From Wolbachia endosymbiont (group A) of Longitarsus flavicornis (GTDB taxonomy: Bacteria > Pseudomonadota > Alphaproteobacteria > Rickettsiales > Anaplasmataceae): 64,000 bases of DNA. Made by a program: the position numbers and the translations under genes. The stretch covers positions 992,001-1,056,000 of the forward strand of contig NZ_OZ008337.1 of assembly GCF_963931955.1 (NCBI RefSeq). Direction: 5' to 3'. Below are positions 46,245 to 54,061 of the stretch, piece by piece. Position 1 is the first letter of the stretch. Each line of letters begins with the position of its first letter. The notes below the pieces were generated by a model. It searched no databases. It was not told where the DNA came from and saw only the letters and a program-made list of their open reading frames with translations.

Positions 46245-46545
46245 ACCGTCATCCCGCTGCTTGTTAGCGGGATCTATGTTGAGAGATACCGCGAATGAAT
46301 CGCGGTATGACGGTGTAGATAGTATCCCACTACGTGTTAGCGGGATCTAGAGATACCACGGCGGTATTACGGTTCGTGGCGGCATGAAGATAAGCTCGTC
46401 ATTCCGCTACGTGTTAGCGGGATCTAGAAATACCGTGAATGAATCGCGGTATGACGGTTCGCGGCGGTATGACGATAAGCTCGTCATCCCGCTGCTTGTT
46501 AGCGGAATCTCTTGTTAGTGGCTAAGAGATACCGCGGCGGTATAG
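46245..46545. repeat. Array of a second palindrome type
   Basis: Several repeats of a unit made of CGTCATCCCGCT..TTAGCGGGATCT, then AGATACCGCG, then its complement CGCGGTATGACGGT. CGTCAT(C/T)CCGCT(G/A)C(T/G)TGTTAGCGG occurs near 46250, 46400 and 46482, with a degraded form near 46325. Hairpins of this type are separate from the CCAGTG type. It is not a CRISPR: units are palindromic and spacers are themselves repeated. Confidence 0.75.
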
Positions 46546-46619
46546 CTATACTTAAAAATATGGTTGAATAGTTGTTAATAATAGTGTATAATTATTAATC
46601 TTTTCTCAGTATTTTTACT

Positions 46620-47483
46620 ATGGCTCTTTCTAAATTTCTCGATCCAAAATTGGACCTAACATTTAAAAAAATATTTGGTACTGAGAGAAATAAGAATATT
46701 CTTATTCATTTTTTGAACGATATTTTAGGATGTACTGAAGTCAACACTATACAAGAAGTAGAATTCTTAAGCACCATTATGGACCCTGAAATTGCTTCTG
46801 ATAAACAAAGCATTGTTGATGTTCTTTGCAGGGATTCTAGTGGGAACAGGTATATAATTGAGATGCAGCTCACTCGTGATAAAGGCTTTGAAAAACGTGC
46901 ACAACTTTATGCTGCTAAGGCTTACTCAAGACAAGCTGATAAATCTGGTAAATACGTTGATTTAAAGAAGATTTTCTTTATCGCGATTTCAAATTGTACC
47001 TTATTCCCTGATAAGCTTGACTATATATCTAGCCATACCATAAGAGATGAGAAAACCAATGAACATGACTTAAAAGATTTTCAATTTATCTTCATAGAGC
47101 TGCCAAAATTTCCTAAGAGTAGAGAAGAACAACTGGAAAGTGTAGTAGACCGTTGGCTATTTTTTTTCAAATATGCAGATGAAACAACGGATGAAGATCT
47201 CAGAAAAATTGCGGAAAAATCACCAATAATAAAGCTAGCATATGATGAATTAGATAAGTTTCACTGGAATGAAAAAGATCTAGTAGCTTATGAAGAAAGA
47301 ATAATGGATCTGCGCAAAGAAGAAGCCATTCTTGAATACAGACTTGATCTTGCTAAAGAGGAAGGTAGAAAAGAAAGGGAAATTGAAGTTGCAAAAAATC
47401 TATTTAAAGCAGGGGTTTCTATTGATATCATAGCTCAAACTACTGGTCTTTCCATGAGTGAGATCAAAGAATTGCAGAATTAA
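46620..47483 (+). CDS. Rpn-family PD-(D/E)XK nuclease, copy B
   Basis: 287 residues, close to copy A (37294-38151) across the N-terminal nuclease part: FLDPKLDLTFKKIFGTERNK, QSIVDVLC and YIIEMQLTRDKGF with the same Asp and Glu-x-Gln. The middle and C-terminus differ more (AEKSPIIKLAYDELDKFHWN; KAGVSIDIIAQTTGLSMSE). Upstream 60 bases also match, and so do ~20 bases after the stop, so the whole locus was copied. Intact; a DNA-cutting role is known for the family, its job in Wolbachia is not. Confidence 0.88.
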   Translation: MALSKFLDPKLDLTFKKIFGTERNKNILIHFLNDILGCTEVNTIQEVEFLSTIMDPEIASDKQSIVDVLCRDSSGNRYIIEMQLTRDKGFEKRAQLYAAKAYSRQADKSGKYVDLKKIFFIAISNCTLFPDKLDYISSHTIRDEKTNEHDLKDFQFIFIELPKFPKSREEQLESVVDRWLFFFKYADETTDEDLRKIAEKSPIIKLAYDELDKFHWNEKDLVAYEERIMDLRKEEAILEYRLDLAKEEGRKEREIEVAKNLFKAGVSIDIIAQTTGLSMSEIKELQN

Positions 47484-47670
47484 GTGTGAATGGTTACGAA
47501 AAATATAAGTTTTTGCGATAAACGACATAGTGATGTATTTGTTGTTCAGCATGTCAGTGGAATATTTTCTGAAAAATTTCCACATAACTCTTTCAGATTT
47601 CATAATATCTCTTGCCACTCATCTGAACAGATACCCATTTTGGAGGGATACCAATAATAGTTGTGAGCGG

Positions 47671-48777
47671 CTAGTCCACAAGCATAACACGCTCACGAAA
47701 CTTTAATGCGATAGCTTGGTTTCTACTGAAAGACAGCATTATGCCAAGTGCGATGCTCGAAGATAAAAGAGAAGAACCACCATAGCTAAGTAACGGCAGG
47801 GTTATGCCGGTGGTTGGAAAAACACTCAATGTTACCCCTATGTTTATTATGAATTGTGTGATGAATTGAATTGAGATACCGAGAATCACCAACAGATTAA
47901 ATAATTCATTTTCCCTATATGCAACGTAAAGCAAGCGGGCGGAAATGATGCCAAATAACATCAATGTGGCTAAGCACGTAATCAAACCAAATTCTTCTGC
48001 TAAAACAGAAAACACAAAATCTGTATGACAATCAGGAAGAGAGGCTTTTATGCTACCTTCACCAGGTCCAACCCCAGTTAATTGACCTCTTTTGAATGCT
48101 TCTAATGATTTTGTGACTTGAAAGTTATCGCGCTGCGTAAAAAAGACAAAATTGTAAATCCTTTGCTTTATATGTGGGAGGCATAAGTAAGCTATTGTAG
48201 TTCCAGTTGTGGCCATTCCTATTATGCATAGAAAGTATAAAAATGGTATACATGCAATAAACATTTGACCAATAAAAGAATATGTTAAAAGCATGGACAT
48301 ACTGAAATCAGGTTGCAAAAGTAACAACACAAAAACTAACAGAAATATTATGATTGATATGTGTATTTTAAACTTCATTTCGCTGGCCAAGATACTAGCT
48401 ATAACAACAGAAAAAAATGGCCTTACGAACTCAGATGGTTGAACTGAAATTTTGACAATATGTAACCATCGTTTCGCACCTTTTACCTCTATACCAAGTA
48501 TTATCGCAGTTGCTACTAGAATAGTAAATAAAGCGAAACCTGCGAATGAGAGGTTAAGTATAGTTCTTGTGTTGAGAAAAGAAAATGTCACCAAGGTAAT
48601 TAGTGACAGGACTATATAAATTGTATGGCGCCGTATAAAATAATCCTGTGGTAGAGAAAGACGCTGCGCAATTACAGGGCTTGCTGAATAAACAAGAATG
48701 AAGCTTATAGTGAGCAAAAAAAACACTGGAAGGATGAGATAATAATCCAGCGTTCTATACCAGAGTTTAATATTCAT
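47671..48777 (-). CDS. ftsW: SEDS-family division glycosyltransferase FtsW
   Basis: FtsW polymerises lipid II at the septum together with FtsI. 368 residues with ~9-10 membrane helices; the SEDS signatures LDYYLILPVFFLLTISFILV, KGAKRWLHIVKISVQPSEFV, GQLTGVGPGEGSIKASLPDC, HTDFVFSVLAEEFG and GITLPLLSYGGSSLLSSSIA support FtsW rather than RodA. Wolbachia make lipid II, so this is consistent. The start overlaps the ubiE stop by four bases, indicating translational coupling. Confidence 0.92.
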   Translation of the reverse strand: MNIKLWYRTLDYYLILPVFFLLTISFILVYSASPVIAQRLSLPQDYFIRRHTIYIVLSLITLVTFSFLNTRTILNLSFAGFALFTILVATAIILGIEVKGAKRWLHIVKISVQPSEFVRPFFSVVIASILASEMKFKIHISIIIFLLVFVLLLLQPDFSMSMLLTYSFIGQMFIACIPFLYFLCIIGMATTGTTIAYLCLPHIKQRIYNFVFFTQRDNFQVTKSLEAFKRGQLTGVGPGEGSIKASLPDCHTDFVFSVLAEEFGLITCLATLMLFGIISARLLYVAYRENELFNLLVILGISIQFITQFIINIGVTLSVFPTTGITLPLLSYGGSSLLSSSIALGIMLSFSRNQAIALKFRERVMLVD

Positions 48778-49490
48778 TTTGTTCCAATGTGTAATGCCAC
48801 TATTCCATAGCTCATATTATGAAACTCAACATTCTTAAAGCCTACCTCTTCAATTTCCATTTTAAAATCAGCCTGAGTTGGAAACTCTCTAATGCTCTTC
48901 ACTAAATATTCATAAGAACTCTTGTCTTTAGCAACTATGCTGCCAATTTTAGGAATTACTTTAAATGAATATAAGTCATAAAGTTTGGTAAATATCTCAT
49001 TTTGATAGTGCATAGGGGCAAATTCTAAGCAGATAAATTTCCCATGTGGTTTTAATACCCTGTGCGCCTCATTTAAAGCCTTCTTGCGGTCAGAAACATT
49101 TCGAATGCCAAAAGCTATTGTGCAATAATCAAATTCGGAGTCTTCAAATGGTAAACTTTCTGCACTTGCACATACCCAATCAAAATTAATTTGGTTTGAA
49201 TTTATAGCTTTATCACGTCCTCTGTTTAGCATGTTTTGATTTATATCGCATACTGTAACCTTAGCACTTGGCTCTTTTCTTACTATTCTTATTGCTATAT
49301 CTCCAGTTCCTCCAGCAACATCTAAAACCTTAGAGTTTTTTGTAAAATGCACACTATTTACCATCTTATCTTTCCATAATCTGTGCATTCCGAGGCTCAT
49401 TATATCATTCATGGTGTCGTAGCGACTTGCTACGGAGTCGAATACCTCTTTAACTAATTGTGATTTCTTCTCGATTTTTATAGTAGACAT
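48774..49490 (-). CDS. ubiE: Ubiquinone biosynthesis C-methyltransferase UbiE
   Basis: UbiE methylates the demethoxyquinol (and demethylmenaquinol) ring using SAM. 238 residues: VFDSVASRYDTMNDIMSLGM at the N-terminus, SAM motif VLDVAGGTGDIAIRIV, IAFGIRNVSDRKKALNEAHR and LKPHGKFICLEF match COQ5/UbiE signatures 1 and 2. Full length. Upstream gene of the ubiE-ftsW pair. Confidence 0.96.
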   Translation of the reverse strand: MSTIKIEKKSQLVKEVFDSVASRYDTMNDIMSLGMHRLWKDKMVNSVHFTKNSKVLDVAGGTGDIAIRIVRKEPSAKVTVCDINQNMLNRGRDKAINSNQINFDWVCASAESLPFEDSEFDYCTIAFGIRNVSDRKKALNEAHRVLKPHGKFICLEFAPMHYQNEIFTKLYDLYSFKVIPKIGSIVAKDKSSYEYLVKSIREFPTQADFKMEIEEVGFKNVEFHNMSYGIVALHIGTK

Positions 49491-49550
49491 TACGTAAAGT
49501 CGCTCAACTCCTTTATAATTAGTAAAAATTAATTTGAATTAACACAAATG

Positions 49551-50414
49551 TCAACGGCAGGCCTTGAGCCTGTTAAAATCTTCTTCAGCGTGGTATGATG
49601 ACCGAGTTAGTGGGCTTGATGCAACCACTAAGAAACCTTTGGAGTAAGCAATATATTTATAATGCTCAAACTCTTCTGGGGTAACATACCTATCAAGTTT
49701 TGCATGTTTTGGAGTTGGTTGTAGATATTGACCAATTGTAATAAAATCAACCTCAGCACTACGCAAATCGTCCATAACCTGAAATATTTCCTCTTTTGTT
49801 TCTCCAAGACCAACCATAAGCCCTGACTTTGTGAAAACTTTAGGATTAATCTGCTTTACCATCTTCAACAAATATAGTGAATGAAAATAGCGAGCTCGTG
49901 GTCTTATTTTTGCATACAATCTCGGCACTGTTTCAATATTGTGGTTATAGACATCAGGTGATGCAACAGCAATTGCTTCAAATGCTCCTTTCTTATTTAA
50001 AAAATCAGGAGTTAAAATCTCTATTGTTGTTTCTGAAGTTATCTTTCTAATTTCTTCTATGCACTGTATAAACTGATTTGCGCCACCATCTGGTAAATCA
50101 TCACGATCAACAGAAGTAATAACAACATGCTTCAAGTTCAACTTTTTTATCGCTTTTGCTAAATTTTCTGGCTCATGAGGGTCTAACTTATCAGGAATGC
50201 CAGTTGCAACGTTGCAAAATGCACAAGCACGAGTGCAAACAGAACCGAGAATCATCACAGTAGCGTGACGTTTATTCCAACATTCACCAATATTTGGACA
50301 TGCAGCTTCTTCACATACCGTATGTAAGTTATGCAGTTTAACGATGTTTAAGGTTTCATTGAATACTTCACCGGTCGGAGCTTTTGCTCTGAGCCATTGA
50401 GGTTTGTTATGCAT
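49551..50414 (-). CDS. lipA: Lipoyl synthase
   Basis: LipA inserts sulfur into octanoyl chains on the E2 and H proteins by radical SAM chemistry. 287 residues with both clusters: the auxiliary set Cys34, Cys39, Cys45 (VCEEAACPNIGECW) and the radical SAM set Cys60, Cys64, Cys67 (VCTRACAFC). Also GDPH-like DKLDPHEPENLA, VDRDDLPDGGANQF, YNHNIETVPRLY and the C-terminal SSPLTRSSYHAEE. The start overlaps the end of rpmB by eight bases; two Met codons near 50410 could serve. Confidence 0.97.
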   Translation of the reverse strand: MHNKPQWLRAKAPTGEVFNETLNIVKLHNLHTVCEEAACPNIGECWNKRHATVMILGSVCTRACAFCNVATGIPDKLDPHEPENLAKAIKKLNLKHVVITSVDRDDLPDGGANQFIQCIEEIRKITSETTIEILTPDFLNKKGAFEAIAVASPDVYNHNIETVPRLYAKIRPRARYFHSLYLLKMVKQINPKVFTKSGLMVGLGETKEEIFQVMDDLRSAEVDFITIGQYLQPTPKHAKLDRYVTPEEFEHYKYIAYSKGFLVVASSPLTRSSYHAEEDFNRLKACR

Positions 50415-50721
50415 CTGAAACGGCTAACTCTACCTCTTGCTTTACTAAAACTTTTTTCAACCTTCTTTTTATCTTCTGCGCTTTCTCACTTAGTTTAATC
50501 GTTCTTGTGTTGAGCAAAAAAGCATCTAAATCACCTTTGTAATCTATAGTTCTCAAAGTTCTTGTTGCCACACGAAATCTAAACTTTTTATTCAATATAT
50601 CACTTGTCAACGTAACCTTATGTAAATTTAAAAGAAAGGTACGCTTTGTTTTACGATTCGAATGTGATACCTTATTACCAAAAGATTTTTTTCTATTTGT
50701 TAATTCACAAACTCTACTCAC
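50407..50721 (-). CDS. rpmB: 50S ribosomal protein L28
   Basis: 104 residues: SRVCELTNRKKSFGNKVSHS, NRKTKRTFLLNLHKVTLTSD, then FRFRVATRTLRTIDYKGDLD, all L28 features, with a C-terminal extension usual in alphaproteobacteria (AFLLNTRTIKLSEKAQKIKR). The stop overlaps the lipA start, so both are likely expressed together. Confidence 0.95.
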   Translation of the reverse strand: MSRVCELTNRKKSFGNKVSHSNRKTKRTFLLNLHKVTLTSDILNKKFRFRVATRTLRTIDYKGDLDAFLLNTRTIKLSEKAQKIKRRLKKVLVKQEVELAVSDA

Positions 50722-50758
50722 TTCAATATACCAAATTATTCTATGTACTTAGATTACC

Positions 50759-51100
50759 TTATATAGTCAAATAGTCAATACTCTCTTGCTTAATTTTTAT
50801 ACCATATACTGCTTTATAACCAAAAAATATCGTAATTTTTTCTATTATAAGAGAAATCATATGCTGAATTTCCAATGCTTTACTGCCATTTGTTACTACC
50901 AGATGCAACACACCAGAATTTATATTCTGTGCATATGAGATCTTTTTCGGTTTTGTACACTCTGCTATTTCTTTCCCTACTATATTTCGCCAGTTTAAAA
51001 TCAGACGTATTTCATTTTTGCTAATCTTATTTTTCATGCATTTTAATGCATAGTTTTCTATTATAGACTTTAATTTTTTTGGACCGCTACGTTTGAGCAT
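50759..51100 (-). CDS. DciA-like (DUF721) protein
   Basis: 113 residues with the DUF721 pattern: a helical start, then ILNWRNIVGKEIAECTKPKK and LHLVVTNGSKALEIQHMISL, followed by YGIKIKQ. DUF721 proteins (DciA) are thought to load the replicative helicase in bacteria without DnaC/DnaI, which fits an alphaproteobacterium. It is preceded by the frameshifted lipoprotein gene and followed by rpmB, with short gaps on the same strand. Confidence 0.75.
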   Translation of the reverse strand: MLKRSGPKKLKSIIENYALKCMKNKISKNEIRLILNWRNIVGKEIAECTKPKKISYAQNINSGVLHLVVTNGSKALEIQHMISLIIEKITIFFGYKAVYGIKIKQESIDYLTI

Positions 51101-51117
51101 TTTTCTGCTATGAACCA

Positions 51118-51520
51118 GATTCTTCCATGGTTACAACATAGTGTGATGGATATTGTTTATAAGCTCCAGTAACTGTGTCAATCACAAAACCAGGCAACCA
51201 CAGTAGGTTTAATAAAACAACCTTATTAAAACTTTCACCTACCATCACATTTAATTGTTTATAACCTGCTTTTTACAATCAACAAACAGTGACCCTGAAC
51301 CTCGCTGAATAACCATTACCCCAGGGTTAGATGTAATAGAATGGCTCATTCCAGATGGGTCATGTACGACGCATCTAACTTTTTCTATCAAGTCACCATT
51401 ATCATCTACTACTTTCATTTGAATTGCTTGTGTAGAACCGGAAAACATTGTTGCAAAACAACCGGTTAGTAACACAGTTATAGACAATATTAAACAAATA
51501 TTTAGTAATCTAGAATGCAT
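51118..51520 (-). pseudogene. Small lipoprotein, frameshifted in an A5 run
   Basis: The start MHSRLLNICLILSITVLLTG then Cys is a lipoprotein signal with lipobox LLTGC (ATG51520; a start further up at 51562 adds an unlikely 14 residues). The mature part runs to VDCKKQ and then stops at 51251. One base more in the run at 51270-51274 restores AGYKQLNVMVGESFNKVVLL and then NLLWLPGFVIDTVTGAYKQY, ending at a stop at 51118-51120. This continuation is the conserved WLPGFxxDxxTGAxYxYP block of a common Gram-negative lipoprotein family. So the gene is one base short, or the sequence has an error. Confidence 0.75.
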
Positions 51521-51562
51521 GCAATATTGATATAATCTAAACATAGTAATCTCAAAAATCAA

Positions 51563-52109
51563 TTTTTATCATTCTATAAATTTAATATAGAGTACAATTG
51601 TTTGTCAATCCCAGTGTTACAACTGGGATTGTAGCTGCTTTAACAACAACTCTACCCTCTGGCCTCACACCGTAAAAGCAGTATTTTTATGCAAAACTTA
51701 TCTCAACGTAGCACTTGTCAAGATCGTTCCATTTACCAAATTTTGTGCTGTCATCTTTGCCTCATAATTAACCTTATAGCTGTTTTAATTGTAATTAGTT
51801 AAATTATTATTAACCTGCCAGGCTAGATCCAAAAAACAATTGTGTGCTGCAGTAACAAACAAAGTAATGTTTGTGAGAAGTTTTGTTGAAGATGAAGAAA
51901 GGTCCTTCGAAATCGATTTTCAGGAGCAGGTTTCAAACTCCTATACGAAGTCATTACATTTTGTGAATCTCACCGGTGGCAGAATCTGGGTAACGAGGTC
52001 TTCTTCCTATACTCCATAATAAGAACAGAAAGTACCTCAGAAAAAGTGCCACGCGCTGGAATGACAATTGGATTTTTGCTTTATGCAGAATAGTTTTCAA
52101 AGAGATCTG
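51563..52109. other. Intergenic region, 547 bases
   Basis: Mostly AT-rich. It holds a short palindromic remnant (TCAATCCCAGTGTTACAACTGGGATTG, about 51605-51630), another half-unit (GCCACGCGCTGGAATGAC near 52049), and an ORF of 50 codons (51867-52019: MFVRSFVEDEERSFEIDFQE and on) with no ribosome-binding site. The last is possibly a chance frame. No RNA gene was recognised. Confidence 0.5.
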
Positions 52110-52796
52110 CTACATTTTCCTCATGCCACTTATAACTTCTACAAACAATGCAAACATAAATGAAGAATACAAATATCCTTTTGGTAGTTCTATGTGAAGT
52201 CCATCAAGTATGAGGTACATACCAACAAGTAAAATAAATAAAATGGCGATTATTTTTAACCCTGGGTTAGATTTGATTAACTTAGCAGTATAACTTGATA
52301 AAAATAGCATTGCTAATATAGAAAATGTAAATGCTGTAGCAATTATTACCATGTTATGAGTTAATGCTATAGCAGTTAATATCGAATCAACCGAAAAAAC
52401 TAAATCTATTAATATAATTTGTAGCACAACTAAAAAAAATTTTGATTTAACGTTTGCCTTTGTTTTATTCTCCTTACGCACAAAAATGTCGTTCCATAAC
52501 TCCATAGAGCTTTTAACAATAAGGAATAACCCTCCTGTAATCATAAGTAAATCCTTTGCTGAGATATCCAGCGATGCAGCGTGAAATATAGGTTTTTGCA
52601 TTGACAATATAGATGATGTAAAAAATAGTATTACAAAACGCATTAATAGCGCTAATCCAAGACCCATAAGGCGCACTCTTTCTCTCAGCGCATTTGGTAC
52701 CTTATCTATTGCTAGAGAAATAAAGATTAAATTATCTATACCAAGTATAGTTTCAAGTAGTGTAAGTGTCAGTAAAGTCCAAGCATCGGCTAGCAT
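52110..52796 (-). CDS. TerC-family integral membrane protein
   Basis: 228 residues with seven membrane helices and two inward-facing acidic motifs typical of TerC/Alx proteins: ETILGIDNLIFISLAIDKVP in the first half and LIDLVFSVDSILTAIALTHN in the second, a two-fold pseudo-repeat. Family members are linked to manganese export and tellurite resistance; the substrate here is not shown. Stands alone, with gene-poor regions on both sides. Confidence 0.88.
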   Translation of the reverse strand: MLADAWTLLTLTLLETILGIDNLIFISLAIDKVPNALRERVRLMGLGLALLMRFVILFFTSSILSMQKPIFHAASLDISAKDLLMITGGLFLIVKSSMELWNDIFVRKENKTKANVKSKFFLVVLQIILIDLVFSVDSILTAIALTHNMVIIATAFTFSILAMLFLSSYTAKLIKSNPGLKIIAILFILLVGMYLILDGLHIELPKGYLYSSFMFALFVEVISGMRKM

Positions 52797-53039
52797 TTTT
52801 GTCCCAAATTCGGCTCTTCTTACTCTACAATAGATGTGTAAAAATTAAATGACTTCACTCAGAAGTTTTATAGCAGCTCTCCAGAAAAACAGAAGGTCAT
52901 TAATTGAGAGAGTTTCTTAGGAGGAGACATAATATATATAAAACATGAGATGAATAAAGATTATGTTAAATATAGAATTAACGAATTATTATATAGCTTT
53001 TAGTAGGATGACAGTATTATAAAATTTAGAGGCATCAAA

Positions 53040-53780
53040 ATGGAAAATCACGCTAAAGAGAGTATAAAGCATAAAATAGTGTTACCAAACTCAAAAACAA
53101 TCAATATTGAAGGAACAAACTTTAAGTATGAAATACATTATGATCAATTAAATGATAAAGATCTTCTTACGATCGAAAAATACGCTAATTATATTTTTCA
53201 TGCCTACCAAGAGAGATATGGTTTAGATATGAACACAGATCATACTGTTAAAGGCTTTATATATAACAACTTAGCAGATTTGTCTGACGATGCTTATCAT
53301 TTTATTACCGCGGATTATCACGAATACCATTATCACAGTAAGTCTATAGCTAATGATTTGACAACAATGATTTATTCTACTCTAAATTTGTATACTCAGA
53401 AAAATTACGCTACTTCTTTCCCAAGAGGCAATTTTATAAGAGATGTAGTAAAAGAATTAGAGGAAAAAAGTTGCCAAGAAGAAATCAGTACAGAAACAAT
53501 GTTGCCACATTCAAAAATAATCAATATTGAAGGAACAAAATTTAAGTTGAAAGTACATTACGATCAATTAGATGATAAAGATCTTCTTACGATTGAAGCA
53601 CGTGCTAATTCTATTTTCCATGCCTATCCAGAGAGAAATGGTTTAGATATGAACAAAGATTATACTTTTGACACTAATGTGTATAATAACTATTTATCTG
53701 ATGGAGACAGTTATCTACAGGAAGTTTTAGAAAATCAAATTTATTATTCTCTAGCTAAAGCTGGTTATGATATGTATTAA
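53040..53780 (+). CDS. Internally duplicated hypothetical protein, 246 residues
   Basis: I recognise no family. Residues ~15-70 and ~154-210 are copies of one module: INIEGTNFKYEIHYDQLNDK then DLLTIEKYANYIFHAYQERY, against INIEGTKFKLKVHYDQLDDK then DLLTIEARANSIFHAYPERN; both go on with GLDMN. The middle ~80 residues (HFITADYHEYHYHSKSIAND and on) are different. No signal peptide or membrane segment. His/Tyr-rich in the centre. Start ATG53040 lacks a strong ribosome-binding site. The fragment of an IS481-like end follows right after the stop. Confidence 0.6.
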   Translation: MENHAKESIKHKIVLPNSKTINIEGTNFKYEIHYDQLNDKDLLTIEKYANYIFHAYQERYGLDMNTDHTVKGFIYNNLADLSDDAYHFITADYHEYHYHSKSIANDLTTMIYSTLNLYTQKNYATSFPRGNFIRDVVKELEEKSCQEEISTETMLPHSKIINIEGTKFKLKVHYDQLDDKDLLTIEARANSIFHAYPERNGLDMNKDYTFDTNVYNNYLSDGDSYLQEVLENQIYYSLAKAGYDMY

Positions 53781-53812
53781 AGAGGACTTGATCTGACACT
53801 TTGATGTATAGT
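53781..53812. repeat. IS481-end-like sequence
   Basis: GAGGACTTGATCTGACACTTT, starting two bases after the stop of the preceding gene, differs at one position from GACTTGACCTGACACTTT found (inverted) at 34074-34092 next to the IS481-type transposase fragment. Probably an orphan insertion-sequence end. Confidence 0.4.
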
Positions 53813-53813
53813 C

Positions 53814-53860
53814 CAAGACTCAACCATTATCGGCTCTCAGCCGATAATGGTTGAGTCTTG
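53814..53860. terminator. Perfect 22-bp hairpin
   Basis: CAAGACTCAACCATTATCGG then CT, loop CTC, then the exact complement: a 22-bp perfect inverted repeat, longer than normal terminators. It lies between the 246-residue protein and mutS. There is no T-run. It may stop transcription or be a palindromic element of its own type. Confidence 0.5.
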
Positions 53861-54061
53861 CGCTGGAAGCGGGGTTAAAGCTACTTCAATCTTATGCTAG
53901 ATTGAGGTTGATGTGCATCTGTATGTTTATTGATGTACTCATTAATAACCTCATCTGTCACTGGTAGCAACTAAAATACCCTCTATACACCTATTTAAAT
54001 TTTATGTTATCCACATGTACAATATAATCTATAATAACATTGAATTTATTACCAATATAAT

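Larger units (their letters stand above)
45685..46619. other. 0.9-kb gene-free region of repeats after IS copy 3
   Basis: 45685-45959 is AT-rich single-copy sequence with no gene. 45960-46207 is the dispersed repeat, continuing as the second half-module to ~46235. 46245-46545 is a palindromic array. 46560-46619 holds the promoter region of the Rpn gene (TAATAGTGTATAATTATTAAT). Confidence 0.65.

Noticed and set aside
46245..46545. Regular repeats that could look like a CRISPR array
   Set aside because: Units are palindromic, of uneven length, and the intervals are themselves repeated; no cas genes are seen.
51867..52019. 50-codon frame MFVRSFVEDEERSFEIDFQE...
   Set aside because: No ribosome-binding site, no family, isolated in repeat-rich intergenic sequence; noted only as a possible remnant.
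51880..52020. Possible small RNA (tmRNA or 6S-like) in the gap before the TerC gene
   Set aside because: No tRNA-like end, tag frame, or 6S core could be found.
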